A stretch of 64,000 nucleotides of DNA from Anthoceros angustus (Eukaryota; Streptophyta; Anthocerotopsida; Anthocerotales; Anthocerotaceae), in NCBI GenBank assembly GCA_010909165.1, contig MU008157.1, positions 434,001-498,000 of the forward strand, read 5' to 3'. A program made the translations under genes and the position numbers. Below the pieces are notes generated by a model, which searched no databases, was not told where the DNA came from, and worked only from the letters and a program-made list of their open reading frames with translations. Within the stretch, counting starts at the first letter, position 1; each line of letters starts with the position of its first letter. Of the stretch, positions 31,745 through 42,990 are shown in pieces.

Positions 31745-33150
31745 GGACACTTGGAGTTGCAACCCGAACTTAGTCCGGACCTTCAACAACATCGTCGTAA
31801 ATAACACTTTTGGACATGCCACAAGCAATAACACCTTTGGGCCATCCGCCCCATACATTGTGAATGGCTGCACGCAGGTACCGCATCGTCTACGGAAAAG
31901 GCACTTGGTTGCCATTAGGGGCGGGTACCAACTATAGTCCTTGGCTTGCAACCAAGACTCAATATCTACTGTTGTCCCACTATCTGTAACAATCCAAGCA
32001 ACAAGCACTCCGTTATAGTAACGATCAAACACCAAAAGTGTATACAAGTGAAACTTGTATTTGTTGGTCCCAAATGTGGCGTCCATGGATATGACATTCC
32101 TATTCCCAAACTGCAAAATCATGGAACGCTAGAAATCAGTTTGCAAGCTAATCACTAAGTGGGAGGAAAGTAGAATTGAAATCATAAGCTAGTGATTATG
32201 AACCTTGTCGCGCTGATTTTTTACAGCCACACGACATTAACAACATTGCCTCTCAATTGTTTGCGGGAATCTATCAGTATCACTCCAACGATGAGATTAG
32301 TGTTGGTTTGTGGATAGAGGCTCACAAGGACCTTGTCTGGTATATATCATTTTGTGTTCCACATGCTCGAGGTATATTTGCCTCTTTGTTACTGCAGCTA
32401 GAGCGTTGTCTCACGCAATGCGGATGTCCTCTCTTAAAGCGGGCAAACCTTGAGCGAGGTCTCCAATATCTTGTCCGTGGAGGATTTGTCGTATTGGTCT
32501 ACATGTTCAAATGAATCACAAAACACAAGCGCGATTTGTGGCGGAATATGATTGCGTCACATCAAAGTAATCACAGCAGAACCATGTTTGATACTCTGAC
32601 CTCTCAAGATCTTGGCTTTCCGTTTTCCTACACTGCTTGAAGCCTGTTCTGCTGCATTATCATCACGAAGATCAGCTTTCCCAAATGCACACCAGTATTT
32701 CATGTGGCACAAATAAGCCCAAACATTAGTTTTACGGCTGCTGTTGGAGGCGACTTGCTTCTTATCCACCTCCTTCCAAAAGTATATGGGGAACTGCGCA
32801 TTCTTGCCTTCTCCTAACACCAAGTCAGACACCCTGTTCCATGGAATAATGGCAAATCTAGAGATAGCAGGTACGCAATCCTTAGAAGCAACCTCATACC
32901 GTCTTGCTATAACAGTGGGTGAAAACTTCAGATGTATTGAACAAGCCACGTGGCTAACACCTCCCAACCGTAGGGGAAGATCTTCAATCATCTTAGTTGC
33001 CATTGCAAGTCATTCGGTGTTAGGAACATGGGCTGCGGAGGTATTGCTTAATCGAGTTTAGTGTGGAAGTGAACACCAAAAATGATGCTTACTTTCCATT
33101 TCAAATGGAAACATGTTTTAGGGTTTGTTTCCTGCAATTCTGAGTTCTAT
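31745..33150 (-). pseudogene. MULE transposase, N-terminal half (copy M2)
   Basis: The minus-strand frame 33003-32557 gives the region before the catalytic core (RRYEVASKDCVPAISRFA, PIYFWKEVDKKQVASN). The frame around 32122-31840 carries VISMDATFGTNKYKFHLYTL then VAWIVTDSGTTVDIESWL, the start of the MULE DDE domain (PF10551) with its first catalytic Asp. Stops and frame changes separate the two. In this copy the C-terminal half lies beyond X2, at 29333 and below. Such transposases act in the nucleus on Mutator-like elements and are the source family of FAR1/FHY3. Confidence 0.75.
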
Positions 33151-33770
33151 GGCATGCATGCCATGAGCAAGCACACATGGTCATAGCATGAGCTCATGCT
33201 CATGACATGAGGCATGACATGAGCAGGCGCCAAAGACTGGCAGGCCACACGGCAGAGGAGGAGAGAGAAGAGGGAGGACGAGGAAGACTTGGTGGTGATC
33301 GCCGCCGTGCCGCCACGGTGGCGCAGGCTGCACTGAAGAGGAAGGGCCCCGCCGCGATCATCCGATTGGGTGCGCCGCACATGTGGCCCGCCGTGCCAAG
33401 AAGGAATGAGGGGCTATCCCACCCCACCACCGACGGCGATAGGGAATAGGTGGTAGTAGGCGGTGGTTAGGCACACCGAAATGGCCCTCACCGTAATAGA
33501 GGTGTAAAGGCGCCGACCTTCGCGAGTATAAGAGGGCCAAGGCCACCAATAAATCATCTTCTCTTGGTGTTGATGCCGCTGCTGCACCTTTGTGTGTCTT
33601 CTTGCTAACGTGAGTCCCGAGTCACCGAAAGGTGCAATGGCGCCTACACCGGGAGTGGTCCCGTGACGGACCTAACGTGTTGGTGTGTGCAGGAAGGGTG
33701 AGGTGACCCGTGCTCGTCCGGAGCCGCCCAGACCGAACCGGATCGAACGTGAGCCGAGGAACTCCGGAGG
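33140..33770 (+). mobile_element. LTR-like repeat Y, copy a
   Basis: Contains a promoter-like TATAAGAGGG at about 33521, an AATAAATC signal, and a candidate primer-binding-like TGGCGCCTACACCGGG near 33639. The part 33286-33770 is repeated base for base at 35060-35544, while flanks differ. Its left flank holds a dyad AGCATGAGCTCATGCT (33185-33200) that may belong to the MULE end. Coding capacity is not evident. Confidence 0.6.
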
Positions 33771-35059
33771 CGGCATGCCCAGAGAGGTCCTGACTTTGTC
33801 CGGACTGAGAGGAAGGCCGGATCCCGAGGTCCCCTCAAGGAAGTCCGACTTAGGGATCCAGACTCAGTGACGAGTCCCACCCGAGGTCCGACCCTGTGGG
33901 AAGGTTGGGTCCAGAAGACCGGACCCCAGAGGCAAGTCCGGTCCCCGAGGACCGGACTCCAGAAAGAAGGCCGGGCCCAGGAGACCGGACCCCAGAGGGA
34001 AGACCGGACCTAGAGGTCCGGACTCCGGAGTCGAGACAGGGTCCTGAGGTCCAAACTCGGGGAGTGGGGGAGAGCCACCAGTCACCAACCCCAGCAGATC
34101 CAACCCTTGGAGGGCCCACTGCGCAGGGGCCCGCCGGAGAGAGACTTAGTGGTGGGCCCCACTAGATCAAGGCAACTTCGCATTAAACCCCCGACAAACT
34201 ATAGTGTCCGGGCGTATAAGCATGTAAGAATAGTCTATTCTACAGGCTTCCCTTGGAGCGCCTCGCGCAGGACTCCCGAATGAAGCAACCTGGACTTTGT
34301 TCCTTTTTCTTCCCCAGTGGTATCTCCATCACTCTAGAGGTGGGAATTCAGGTCACAGGGAGGTTGCCTCTCGGCTCCGCCATTTTCGGGCGGGGACTGG
34401 TAGGCTCTTTAGGAAGGGGGGGCTTGCTGCTCGATCAAGGATGGAGTCGCAGTCGGGTTTGTCAAGACCCGTGAAGGCGCATCTCAAAGGTGCCTCACGC
34501 AGTCATGAGGCAAGTAGAAATTCCAGGGGCCGGTGAGATCATGGTGTCGGATCGCTTGTGGAGCCGACCAATTTTCCTTTCCCAACCCATTGTCTAACAG
34601 TGTGTCTAATTAAGGTGAGGGTGGCACGAGGAGGGGTCATGTGGCCCAAGGAGGGGTCTGTGTGGCCCAAGGAGGGGTCTGGCCCAAGGAGGGTCTGTGG
34701 CCCAAGGAGGGGTGCATGTGGCCCAAGTGAGGCTGTGGCCCAAGGTGAGGTCTGTGTGGCTGAGGGAGTGCAGGTGGCCCAAGGAGGGGTCTCATGGCCC
34801 AAGGAGGGGTCTGTGGCCCGAGAGAGGAGGATGCTGGGAACATCTTGTGCAAGGTGGTGTATGAGGTCCTAGAAGAAAGGGGTGAGTGAGTCGTTGTGTG
34901 AAGGGAGTCAGGAAGTGGTGGCCGAGAGTGGAACGCGGGCAGCCGAGGAAGGTTGGGAATAAATTGTGGGGTCGAGGAAATCGGTGGAGTGAGGTGCATG
35001 ACGTGCTTGGCCATGGTGTACATCCACCAGTGAGCTCAGGCGTGAATCCACATGAGTGT
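33771..35059 (+). mobile_element. Region between the two Y repeats, with 21-bp minisatellite
   Basis: 33771-34080 is a run of related GACCGGACCCC/GGTCCGGACTCC motifs. 34140-34560 is a block found again at 37461-37870. 34617-34830 is a decayed minisatellite of a 21-bp unit (TGTGGCCCAAGGAGGGGTC). 34831-35059 matches 38130-38375. No gene is recognised; the region looks like the inside of a non-coding retroelement. Confidence 0.5.
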
Positions 35060-35544
35060 GACTTGGTGGTGATCGCCGCCGTGCCGCCACGGTGGCGCAG
35101 GCTGCACTGAAGAGGAAGGGCCCCGCCGCGATCATCCGATTGGGTGCGCCGCACATGTGGCCCGCCGTGCCAAGAAGGAATGAGGGGCTATCCCACCCCA
35201 CCACCGACGGCGATAGGGAATAGGTGGTAGTAGGCGGTGGTTAGGCACACCGAAATGGCCCTCACCGTAATAGAGGTGTAAAGGCGCCGACCTTCGCGAG
35301 TATAAGAGGGCCAAGGCCACCAATAAATCATCTTCTCTTGGTGTTGATGCCGCTGCTGCACCTTTGTGTGTCTTCTTGCTAACGTGAGTCCCGAGTCACC
35401 GAAAGGTGCAATGGCGCCTACACCGGGAGTGGTCCCGTGACGGACCTAACGTGTTGGTGTGTGCAGGAAGGGTGAGGTGACCCGTGCTCGTCCGGAGCCG
35501 CCCAGACCGAACCGGATCGAACGTGAGCCGAGGAACTCCGGAGG
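35060..35544 (+). mobile_element. LTR-like repeat Y, copy b (exact duplicate)
   Basis: Same 485 bp as 33286-33770 with no difference found by eye, including TATAAGAGGG and the TGGCGCCTACACCGGG site. It is entered from the left through the word GACTTGGTG, and its left flank belongs to a block whose other copy continues differently at 38376. It could be the 3' LTR of a Y element or an assembly duplication. Confidence 0.65.
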
Positions 35545-35942
35545 GCGGCAGCCCGGACGAGAGGCCCGGAACGAGAGGAGGTCCGGATCGTAACCCGCTT
35601 TTTCTAAGACCGAGGAGTGTAGCGTGAGGGGAGAGAGGAAAGGACGATGTGAGAGAATGTGAACGATACGACGCGAACGGTCTAAACGCTTGGCCATACC
35701 GGCCTCAGACGGTGAACGTAGTTAGAGTATGTGTGTTGAGATCGAACGAGCGCTATGCGGTAGGAATCACAAAACGCGTAAACGGAGCCTATCATTCCCT
35801 TTGGGAACGGATTCTTCCTACAACGTGACCACGGATTGTGCGCCCGGTGCCGGCCATATCAAAAGCTAATACCACACTTATTGTAGCATTTATGGGCTTC
35901 ATCTTGATTTGCCACACCGCGATAGGTACATAATATGACCAA
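35545..35942. other. Unassigned spacer
   Basis: Roughly 400 bp between repeat Y and the third MULE copy, with CG-rich words and no open frame of note. Nothing recognised. Confidence 0.5.
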
Positions 35943-37330
35943 GGCGGAAGATTGCAACCCGAACTTTATCCGGACCTTGTAACAAATCATACGTGAACTA
36001 CAGACTTTCTCGACATGCCACAAGCATACAACACCGGAACCGCCACGCCCTATACATTGTGAATGGCTGCAATTCTGCAGTGATCGTCACCGTAAAAAGG
36101 CACTTGGTTGCCATCAAGGCCACCAATATGGTCCTCAAAGCTTGCAACCAAGATCTAATATCTATCGTTGTCCCACTATCTAACAATAAGCAACAAGCAC
36201 TCCGTTATAGTAACGATCAAACACCAAAAGTGTGTACAAGTGAAACTTGTATTTGTTGGTCCCAACGTATGCCCATGGATATGACATTCCATTCCCAAAC
36301 CGCAAAATCATGGAACGCTGGAAATCGCTTGCAAGCCAATCACTAAGGGGAGGAAAGTAGAATTGAAATCATAAGCTAGTGATTATGAACCTTGTCCTTG
36401 ATTTTGACCCCATCCACAAAACCAACATTGCCTCTCAATTGTTTGGAATCTATCAAGAACCCAAACAATTGAGAGGCTAGTGTTGGTTTGTGGATAGAGG
36501 CTCACAAGGACCTTGTCCATATTCAATTCTACTTGTTCCACATGCTCGAGGTATATCCGCCTCTTTGTTACACTGGAAGATAGACGTTGTCTCATGTAGC
36601 ACGGATGTCCTCACTTAAACCGGGCAGCAAACCTGAGCGAGGGTCCAATATACCAAGTCCGGAGGATTTGTCGAGATTGGTCTACATGTTCAAATGAATC
36701 ACAAAACACAACCGCCAGGTGGCCGAGCAGCAAGTGTCGCTACATCAAAGTGGCACCGGCAACCATGTTTGATACTCCGACCTCTCAAGATCTTGGCTCG
36801 CTTTCCTACACCGCTGAAGCCTGCTCCGCATTATCATCACGAGATCGCCTTTCCCAAATGCACACCAAGATTTCATGTGGCACAAATAAGCCCAAACATT
36901 AGTTTTATTTATCATGGAGGCGACTTGCTTCTTATCCACCTCCTTCCAAAAGTATGGGGAATCGCATTCTTGCCTTCTCCTAACACCAAGTCAGACACCC
37001 TGTTCCATGGAATAATGGCAAATCTAGAGATAGCAGGTACGCAATCCTTAGAAGCAACCTCATACCGTCTTGCTATAACCGTGGGTGAAAACTTCAGATG
37101 TTGCGTATTGAACAAGCCACCTGGTGGCTCTAACACCTCCCAACCGTAGGGAAGATCTTCAATCTGCATCTTAGTTGCCATTGCAAGTCACAATTCGGTG
37201 TTCAGAACATGGGCTGCACGGAGGTATTGCTTAATCGAGTTTAGTGTGAAGTGAACCTGCCAAAAATGATGCTTACTTTCCATTTCAAATGGAAACATGT
37301 TTTAGGGTTTGTTTCGCCCCTGCAATTTAC
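35943..37330 (-). pseudogene. MULE transposase, N-terminal half (copy M3)
   Basis: Parallel to M2 at 31750-33150 but shortened by many small deletions. The frame 37181-36912 keeps FSPTVIARRYEVASKDCVPA; the catalytic core region near 36186-35998 keeps only LDSGTTIDIRSWLQA. An inverted word pair around CAATTGAGAGGC (36428-36474), absent from M2, suggests local rearrangement. Dead copy. Confidence 0.7.
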
Positions 37331-38400
37331 GAGTTCTATATGACATGCATGCCATGAGCAAGCACACATGGTCATAGCATGAGCTCATGCTCATGACATG
37401 AGGCATGACATGAGCCGCTTGGCGCCAAAGACCGGCAGGCCATGCCGGTGGCAACGGGGAGGAGAGAGACTTAGTGGTGGGCCCCACTAGATCAAGGCAA
37501 CTTCGCATTAAACCCCCGACAAACTATAGTGTCCGGGCGTATAAGCATGTAAGAATAGTCTATTCTACAAAGGCTTCCTTGAGCGCCTCGAGACTGAAGC
37601 AAAGGACTTTGTTCCTTTTTCTTCCCAGTGGTATCTCCATCACTCTAGAGGTGGGAATTCAGTCACGGGGAGGTTGCCTCTGCCCGCCATTTTCTGACGG
37701 TAGGCTCTTTAGGAAGGGGGGGCTTGCTGCTCGATCAAGGATGGAGTCAGCCAAGCTTGATCAGGTTTGTCAAGACCCCGTGAAGGCGCATCTCAAAAGG
37801 TGCCTCGCTCACGCAGGCAAGTAAATTCAGGAGGTGTGAGATCGGGTGCGGATCGCTGTGGAGCCGACCATTGTTTTTCCTTTCCCAACCCGCTGTCTAA
37901 CCAGATTGTGTCTAATTAAGGTGAGGTCTGTGTGGCCTGAGGGAGGGGTCTGTGTGGCCCAAGGAGGGGTCTGTGTGGCCCAAGGAGGGGTCTGTGTGGC
38001 CCAAGGAGGGGTCTGTGTGGCCCAAGTGAGGCCTGTGTGGCCCAAGGTGAGGTCTGTGTGGCCTGAGGGAGGGGTCTGTGTGGCCCAAGGAGGGGTCTGT
38101 GTGGCCCAAGGAGGGGTCTGTGGCCCGAGAGAGGAGGATGCATGGGAACATCTTGTGCAAAGTGGTGTATGAGGTCCTAGAAGAAAGGGGTGAGTGAGTC
38201 GTTGTGTGAAGGAGTCAGGAAGTGGTGAGCGCGAGAGTTCGAAAACGAACGCTGAGGAAGGTTGGGAATAAATTGTGGGGTCAGAGGAAATCAGTGACGG
38301 AGTGAGGTGCCGCGACGTGCTTGGCCATGGTGTACATCCACCAGTGAGCTCTGGGCGTGAATCCACATGAGTGTGACTTGGTGTACATGTGAATCTGTGT
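37331..38400 (+). mobile_element. Repeat Y-related block with regular 21-bp minisatellite
   Basis: Begins with the same dyad as 33185 (AGCATGAGCTCATGCT at about 37376), then at GGAGAGAGA (37461-37469) skips the whole LTR-like part and continues as 34140 onward. 37919-38136 is a tidy tandem array of TCTGTGTGGCCCAAGGAGGG-type 21-bp units (about ten), keeping all frames open (periodic VCVAQGG peptide). Lies directly downstream of M3. Confidence 0.65.
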
Positions 38401-38454
38401 GCATAGGACCATAGCCCTTAACGAGCGTAGCAGGGGAACCGGGTGCCAAATAGT

Positions 38455-38745
38455 CAATCGCGACGCCGGCGCGTCGGTGGGTCCCACCACGGCGGTGGCG
38501 AATCCACCACGGCGGTGGCGGAACCCACCACGCGGTGGCGGAACCCACCACGGCGGTGGCGGAATCCACCACGGCGGTGGCGAATCCACCACGGCGGTGG
38601 CCGAATCCACCACGGCGGTGGCCGAATCCATCACGGCGGTGGCCGAATCCACCACGGCGGTGACCGAATCCACCACGTCGGTGGCCGAACCCACCACGGC
38701 GGTGGTCGAACTTACCACGGTCGTGGGCTCGGACAAGGTAGTTGA
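38455..38745. repeat. GC-rich 21-bp minisatellite with dyad core
   Basis: About 13 units of CCACCACGGCGGTGGC plus GAATC or a variant. The core CCACCACGGCGGTGG is itself nearly self-complementary (CCACC..GGTGG), so single strands could fold into a chain of small hairpins. The 21-bp period keeps frames open on both strands (TTAVAES on plus, FGHRRGG and VVDSATA on minus). I do not call these proteins. Confidence 0.9.
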
Positions 38746-40494
38746 TTATGGCTGGGTAGGAACTGATTGTAGGAGGACTAGAATCCATAGTTTTGGAACA
38801 TCTTGACACAAAACCATTCCCTTGGGATCGAATCCTAGGACTATAACGACATAGAGGGTAAATGTGGCCTCTTTGCGTCTTCGGATGCAAAAACCCATTC
38901 CACAGTCGGTGACAACCACGTCCGCAACCGAGACCTCGTCCCCCCTCGTCAAGAAAAACTTAGCTCTAATACAGACGTCATTGAGCAGAGTATATCGTCG
39001 CTCCTTGAAAGGGAAGAAAATGCTCTCCTTGGCCATCAAGAACATGACGTCTCGGACGGCGTCGTGTATAGCAATACGTTGTCCATCCATTGGACAACGC
39101 GCTGGGGCCCAAGGTCTAAGGACTCTTTGGCACATATTACAGTTCGAGGCCCAAGGACTAATTATTTGTAAAAGTAATATTGTCATGGGCCAAGGACCAA
39201 TTTTAGTATAAAAGGCCTTGCCTCGGACATTTCTAAGCACTCCATCACACAAAACATAAGAAAAACAAAAAAAACATTCAATAGTCCGGGGAGGGTTAGT
39301 GTACATGTGGTCTTCCACATACTCCCTTCTCATTTGTTGGCGTCCTCGCCAACTTATTGATAGGGCCACAAATGCATAGCAAGAGAGCTCCCCTGTGGAT
39401 CCCCACACCGCGGTTCCCATTGCGGAGTCAAGCACAGAGACTCCCTCCACCGAAGGGCCGTGCTAATAATATAGGTTAGTTGGGGAACCATAGAAAGAGC
39501 GAACAAAAGGAATAAGACTTGCCAGTTGCCCGTCCGCATCTTTAAGCTCTTGGAAGATGGCCGCCCTGGGTACAATGTTGAAAGCGTTCTCAACATCGAC
39601 CTGAAGGGCAACCCAATCTAGATGTAGCTGAAGAATCGCCTCGACTTCAAAACTCACCATTTCGAAGCCTCCCGGGGTGGCAATGCCAAATTGATGGGGG
39701 CTAAGATGAGCCCGAAATTACTCCATGAGCTGGAGGGCAATGCTGCAACTAATAAGACGTGGGAATGCCTCTCCCATAGCGATAGGGCGCACCCTCGGTG
39801 TGGGCTTCTCCATAGCCAAAAGCCTGCTGGCCCCCAACACTCGTGACATCCGTTGGGGGGTCTCCCCCTGCGCCACAGCCGCTGCCAGGAGGATAAAGAG
39901 CTCTGAAAAACCACTAGAAAGATTCTCATGAGATTCACTAGAAAGATTCTCTAGAGAAATAGTCACGGAGGTGAGGCAGTTCGAAGACCCCAAGAGAGGC
40001 GGCGCACAGGCGGGAAGAGAGGAGGCCACTTACGGGTCGCCCAACCTAGAGAGGTCGTCGATATGCGCAAGATCCTCTTTCAAAGAAGCATCCACAAATT
40101 CCCGTATAAAGCTCGGGGCCCCGACCGGGACTTCAAGGCCTGCAGCCCTTATGGAGAATCAATATCCCCTCCCACCTCCTCGGGATAATGAAGAGGGGGT
40201 ATAATACCGGACGGGGACCAAACCTTGCACTTCAAGGTTTTGACTTTCAGGCCAAGGCGAGAGAGCTTCAAGGAGAAGTGGTCAAAAGCATCTTTGACTT
40301 TGTCCACCGACCCAAGGATGTAGGTGTCGTCGGCCACCGATGGAAAGAGGCACTCCCAAGAGGGAGGCGTTATTGATAATACTTTTTAACTCGCCAACCA
40401 ACTGGTTGGCAAAAGCGATATTCAAATCTGCGGTGGATGGAACCATTGTCAAAACCTCCGGGACCTGAGCGGACCCATCCACACTGCTCGTCAC
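38746..40494 (-). pseudogene. Reverse transcriptase pseudogene, rearranged (non-LTR type)
   Basis: Minus-strand pieces of one kind of RT. About 40337-40150: ADDTYILGSVDKVKDAFDHF then GLKVKTLKCKVW (catalytic A/YADD box). About 39870-39720: KPTPRVRPIAMGEAFPRL (finger motif). About 39660-39463: LQVDVENAFNIVPRAAIFQE (first catalytic Asp). About 39420: GDPQGSSLA (motif B). About 39107-38870: CPMDGQR..HDAVRDVMFLMAKE, resembling the zinc-ribbon and nuclease-like tail of plant non-LTR elements. The YADD box precedes the finger and first Asp on the coding strand, so the order is scrambled or two partial copies are joined near 39950. The LTR-like block W interrupts it at 39107-39360. Confidence 0.6.
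39107..39360 (+). repeat. LTR-like block W, copy a
   Basis: Repeated at 42730-42990 with a few differences. Carries TATAAAAGGCCTTGCCTCGG (39209) as a promoter-like element and the ending GTCCTCGCCAACTTATTGATA. Just before it, GTTGTCCA-TCCAT-TGGACAAC (39079-39099) is a perfect 8-bp hairpin. Confidence 0.7.
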
Positions 40495-42000
40495 CCATAA
40501 CCGTTTTTACCGTCCGGTCCCATTCGATATAACTTGGTCTTGTGTGTCTTACGAGCGGTCGCGAGTAATGGACATCTTCTTGTACCTTAGAGAGGTTTTG
40601 AGGAATTTGGCGATGCCGATATACTCACAAATTTCAGATCGTCGATTTGTGAAGCTCTTTCTCCCTTCTCATTCGAGGCCATCTCGTCTCCTTCCCCTCT
40701 TGAATTGGGTTTGGCCCTCTGCCTCCCATCAGCAGATCTCAATAAGCGCCTCCTTGAGCATCTTGATCCACACATCTTGAGTTGTCTTCATCACAAACTT
40801 TCCCTTCGCTTTGTCATCCCGACAAACACGCTTAGTCTGAAAAGGTTTCTCCTTGCCTTGCTCCAGCGGATTTCTGATGATGATGATGTGGCTGGCTTGC
40901 CTCTAGTCGCAGTGGTGACACCGCAATGGTTGGTTCCGGCGTGGATGAGCAGAGGAGAAACAACAACATGTGACGAGAGAGAGGCGGGAAGGATCCACCC
41001 AAAGATGAAGTACGACCTTCCGTGGTGAATCACAAGTATGGTGCGGTTTAAGGAGACAAATGAACCAAGCGGCGATCAAGGGAGTAGATGGGACATTATT
41101 CAAAAACTCTAAATCCTCGTCCGTGACCAGATTCATCGTGGAATATTGTTTACCCCTCTGATCCGCGCTCACCTCGCTTCTCGGGTAATTTTGAATTGAT
41201 CTTTGGAAAGATATTTTGTGCAATGCTTTAACTGTCAAGAACTGTTTATAATGACCTACCATAAGGTATTGGCCACATAAACTATTGGATGTTGGGAGCA
41301 ACAATCTCAATCTTCAATCCTGATTTCCTTGATCTTGGATGCCAACTTCTCGTTGAGAACATCAAAGCTTGCTTGAGTTGCATGTTAGAATTCTCGTCTG
41401 GAGGATTCGGCCGTGGTGAGTATCTCCTTGAGTTGCGTTCGGTCGGCTGGAACCAACATCGTTGTAGGAATCTCGGTGTCTCCCCAAGAAGAGGAATCAT
41501 GTGGGGTCTTGGTGGTGCGGGGATTGCAGGGCCTGAGGCAGACGTGATCCATGCAGGCTTGCCTCTATCGTCATTCCCTCCTGTGCTCTCAGGAATCGTC
41601 CCAGCTGGGATCCCAAATTTGGAGATCCCTTTGTTTGGAGTTCACGGTAGTTCGCGCGGCCCCCCATTGACCACATTCTTGTTTGTCCTTCCCCACAAGA
41701 GAATATACCTGACGTCAATTGGAATTGTCCTAGGGTGTTGCTGTGTCTTAGCATCAGCATGACCGCCCGACTGCCAGATCCACCAGACATATTAGGAGTG
41801 AATAAGACATCATTGAGCTCGATACCATGTGAAGTTGGTAGTAGCGGGCGAGAGAGGCGAAAAGCCTTGTGCGTGAAGAATACCAAAAAGCAATTGAATT
41901 GTGTAATGAACAAAATTGTCTCAAGAGAGACACTCAAGGGTCTCTTATACATCCAAGGCCATAGCTCACTTTCCCAAAGGTTCTAAAGATGGCTAACCTA
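40378..42000 (-). mobile_element. Element Z, copy 1 (decayed)
   Basis: Parallel to 42985-44640 on the minus strand. The gag-like frame of Z2 is broken here (pieces between about 41952 and 41280). The primer-binding site near 41820 is reduced to CATGGTATCGAG on the minus strand. It ends within AATGAACAAAATTGTCT, after which the sequence leaves Z. Confidence 0.6.
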
Positions 42001-42729
42001 CCTCCAAAGGTTCTAAAGATGGCTAACTTACCACAAGCGCCTACCAATTGTATCTATTCACAAGCTTCCTAGCACCTTATCCTCTAATCCAAGTGAAAGC
42101 CTCGACCTATGATGCCGCCCTCTAAAAATCAGTAGCGCTTGCCTCGTGGCCGCCTAGCCCTGCGGCCCATGGGTGTTCCCCGCCTCCTACCACGCCCGAT
42201 CCGAAGATCCTCCCTTAATATCTCCACCTCACTCCCTATCCGAGGTCCCTTCACTCCTCCTAGGAGGCGCCGCCCGCCATCGCCTCGACGCTTCTCGCCT
42301 CCTCATCATGCCCAAACAAGGCCTTCCATCCATGCTCTAGCCTCCCTTGCTCATTTCCTCGAGCACAACCGTGAAGGGTATGCCTCCCCGTGGACAATCG
42401 GGCTGGCCGCTCGAACTGAGGGAGTTGCATCCTCCCGGCCCCGACGGTGGCTTCCCCACCTTGGGTCCTTCTTCCGACGATGGCCGGCTCCACCACCGTG
42501 GTGGCCCATGACTGGCTTTAGCGGTGGTTGTTTGACCACTGCGTGGGCTGTTGCTACCCTTCTTGATTTATGCCTCTCTCTTGACCACGCCCTAGCCTCA
42601 CCTCTCTCCCGCTTATACCTCTCCGCTAGCTTCTTGAACTTCTCCGGAGGTGCAGGCGTCTCCACTTGTTCACAGGCCCTTCTTTGAATGAAGGATCCCC
42701 ACCTTATATAGACAATTTTTATTCCTAAA
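42001..42729. other. GC-rich unassigned region
   Basis: A 182-codon plus frame (42139-42687) and a 104-codon minus frame (42665-42351, EKFKKLAERYKRERGEARAW) overlap. The minus product is rich in Arg/Lys and Glu and may be part of a retroelement gag; neither is recognised. AAGGTTCTAAAGATGGCTAA is duplicated at about 41976 and 42006. Confidence 0.35.
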
Positions 42730-42990
42730 ATCCCAAGGTCTAAGGACTCTTTGGCACATATTCAGTTCGAGGCCCAAGGACTAATTATTTGTAAAAGTAA
42801 TATTGTCATGGGCCAAGGACCAATTTTAGTATAAAAGGCCTTGCCTCGGACATTTCCTAAGCACCCCATCACACAAAACATAAGAAAAACAAAAAAAACA
42901 TTCAAACTAACAGTCCAGGGGAGGGTTAGTGTACATGTGGACTTCCACATACTCCCCTTCTCATTTGTTGGCATCCTCGCCAACTTATTG
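42730..42990 (+). repeat. LTR-like block W, copy b
   Basis: Second copy of 39107-39360 with TATAAAAGGCCTTGCCTCGG at 42831. It passes into element Z at TTATTGATA, whereas copy a passes into RT sequence at the same word. Confidence 0.7.

Noticed and set aside
38290-38890. Long repeat proteins on both strands over the GC-rich minisatellite
   Set aside because: All frames stay open simply because the period is 21 bp; there is no conserved flanking coding sequence.
42139-42687. 182-codon Pro/Arg-rich plus frame
   Set aside because: Composition-driven, with a comparable frame opposite; no domain and lies between repeats.
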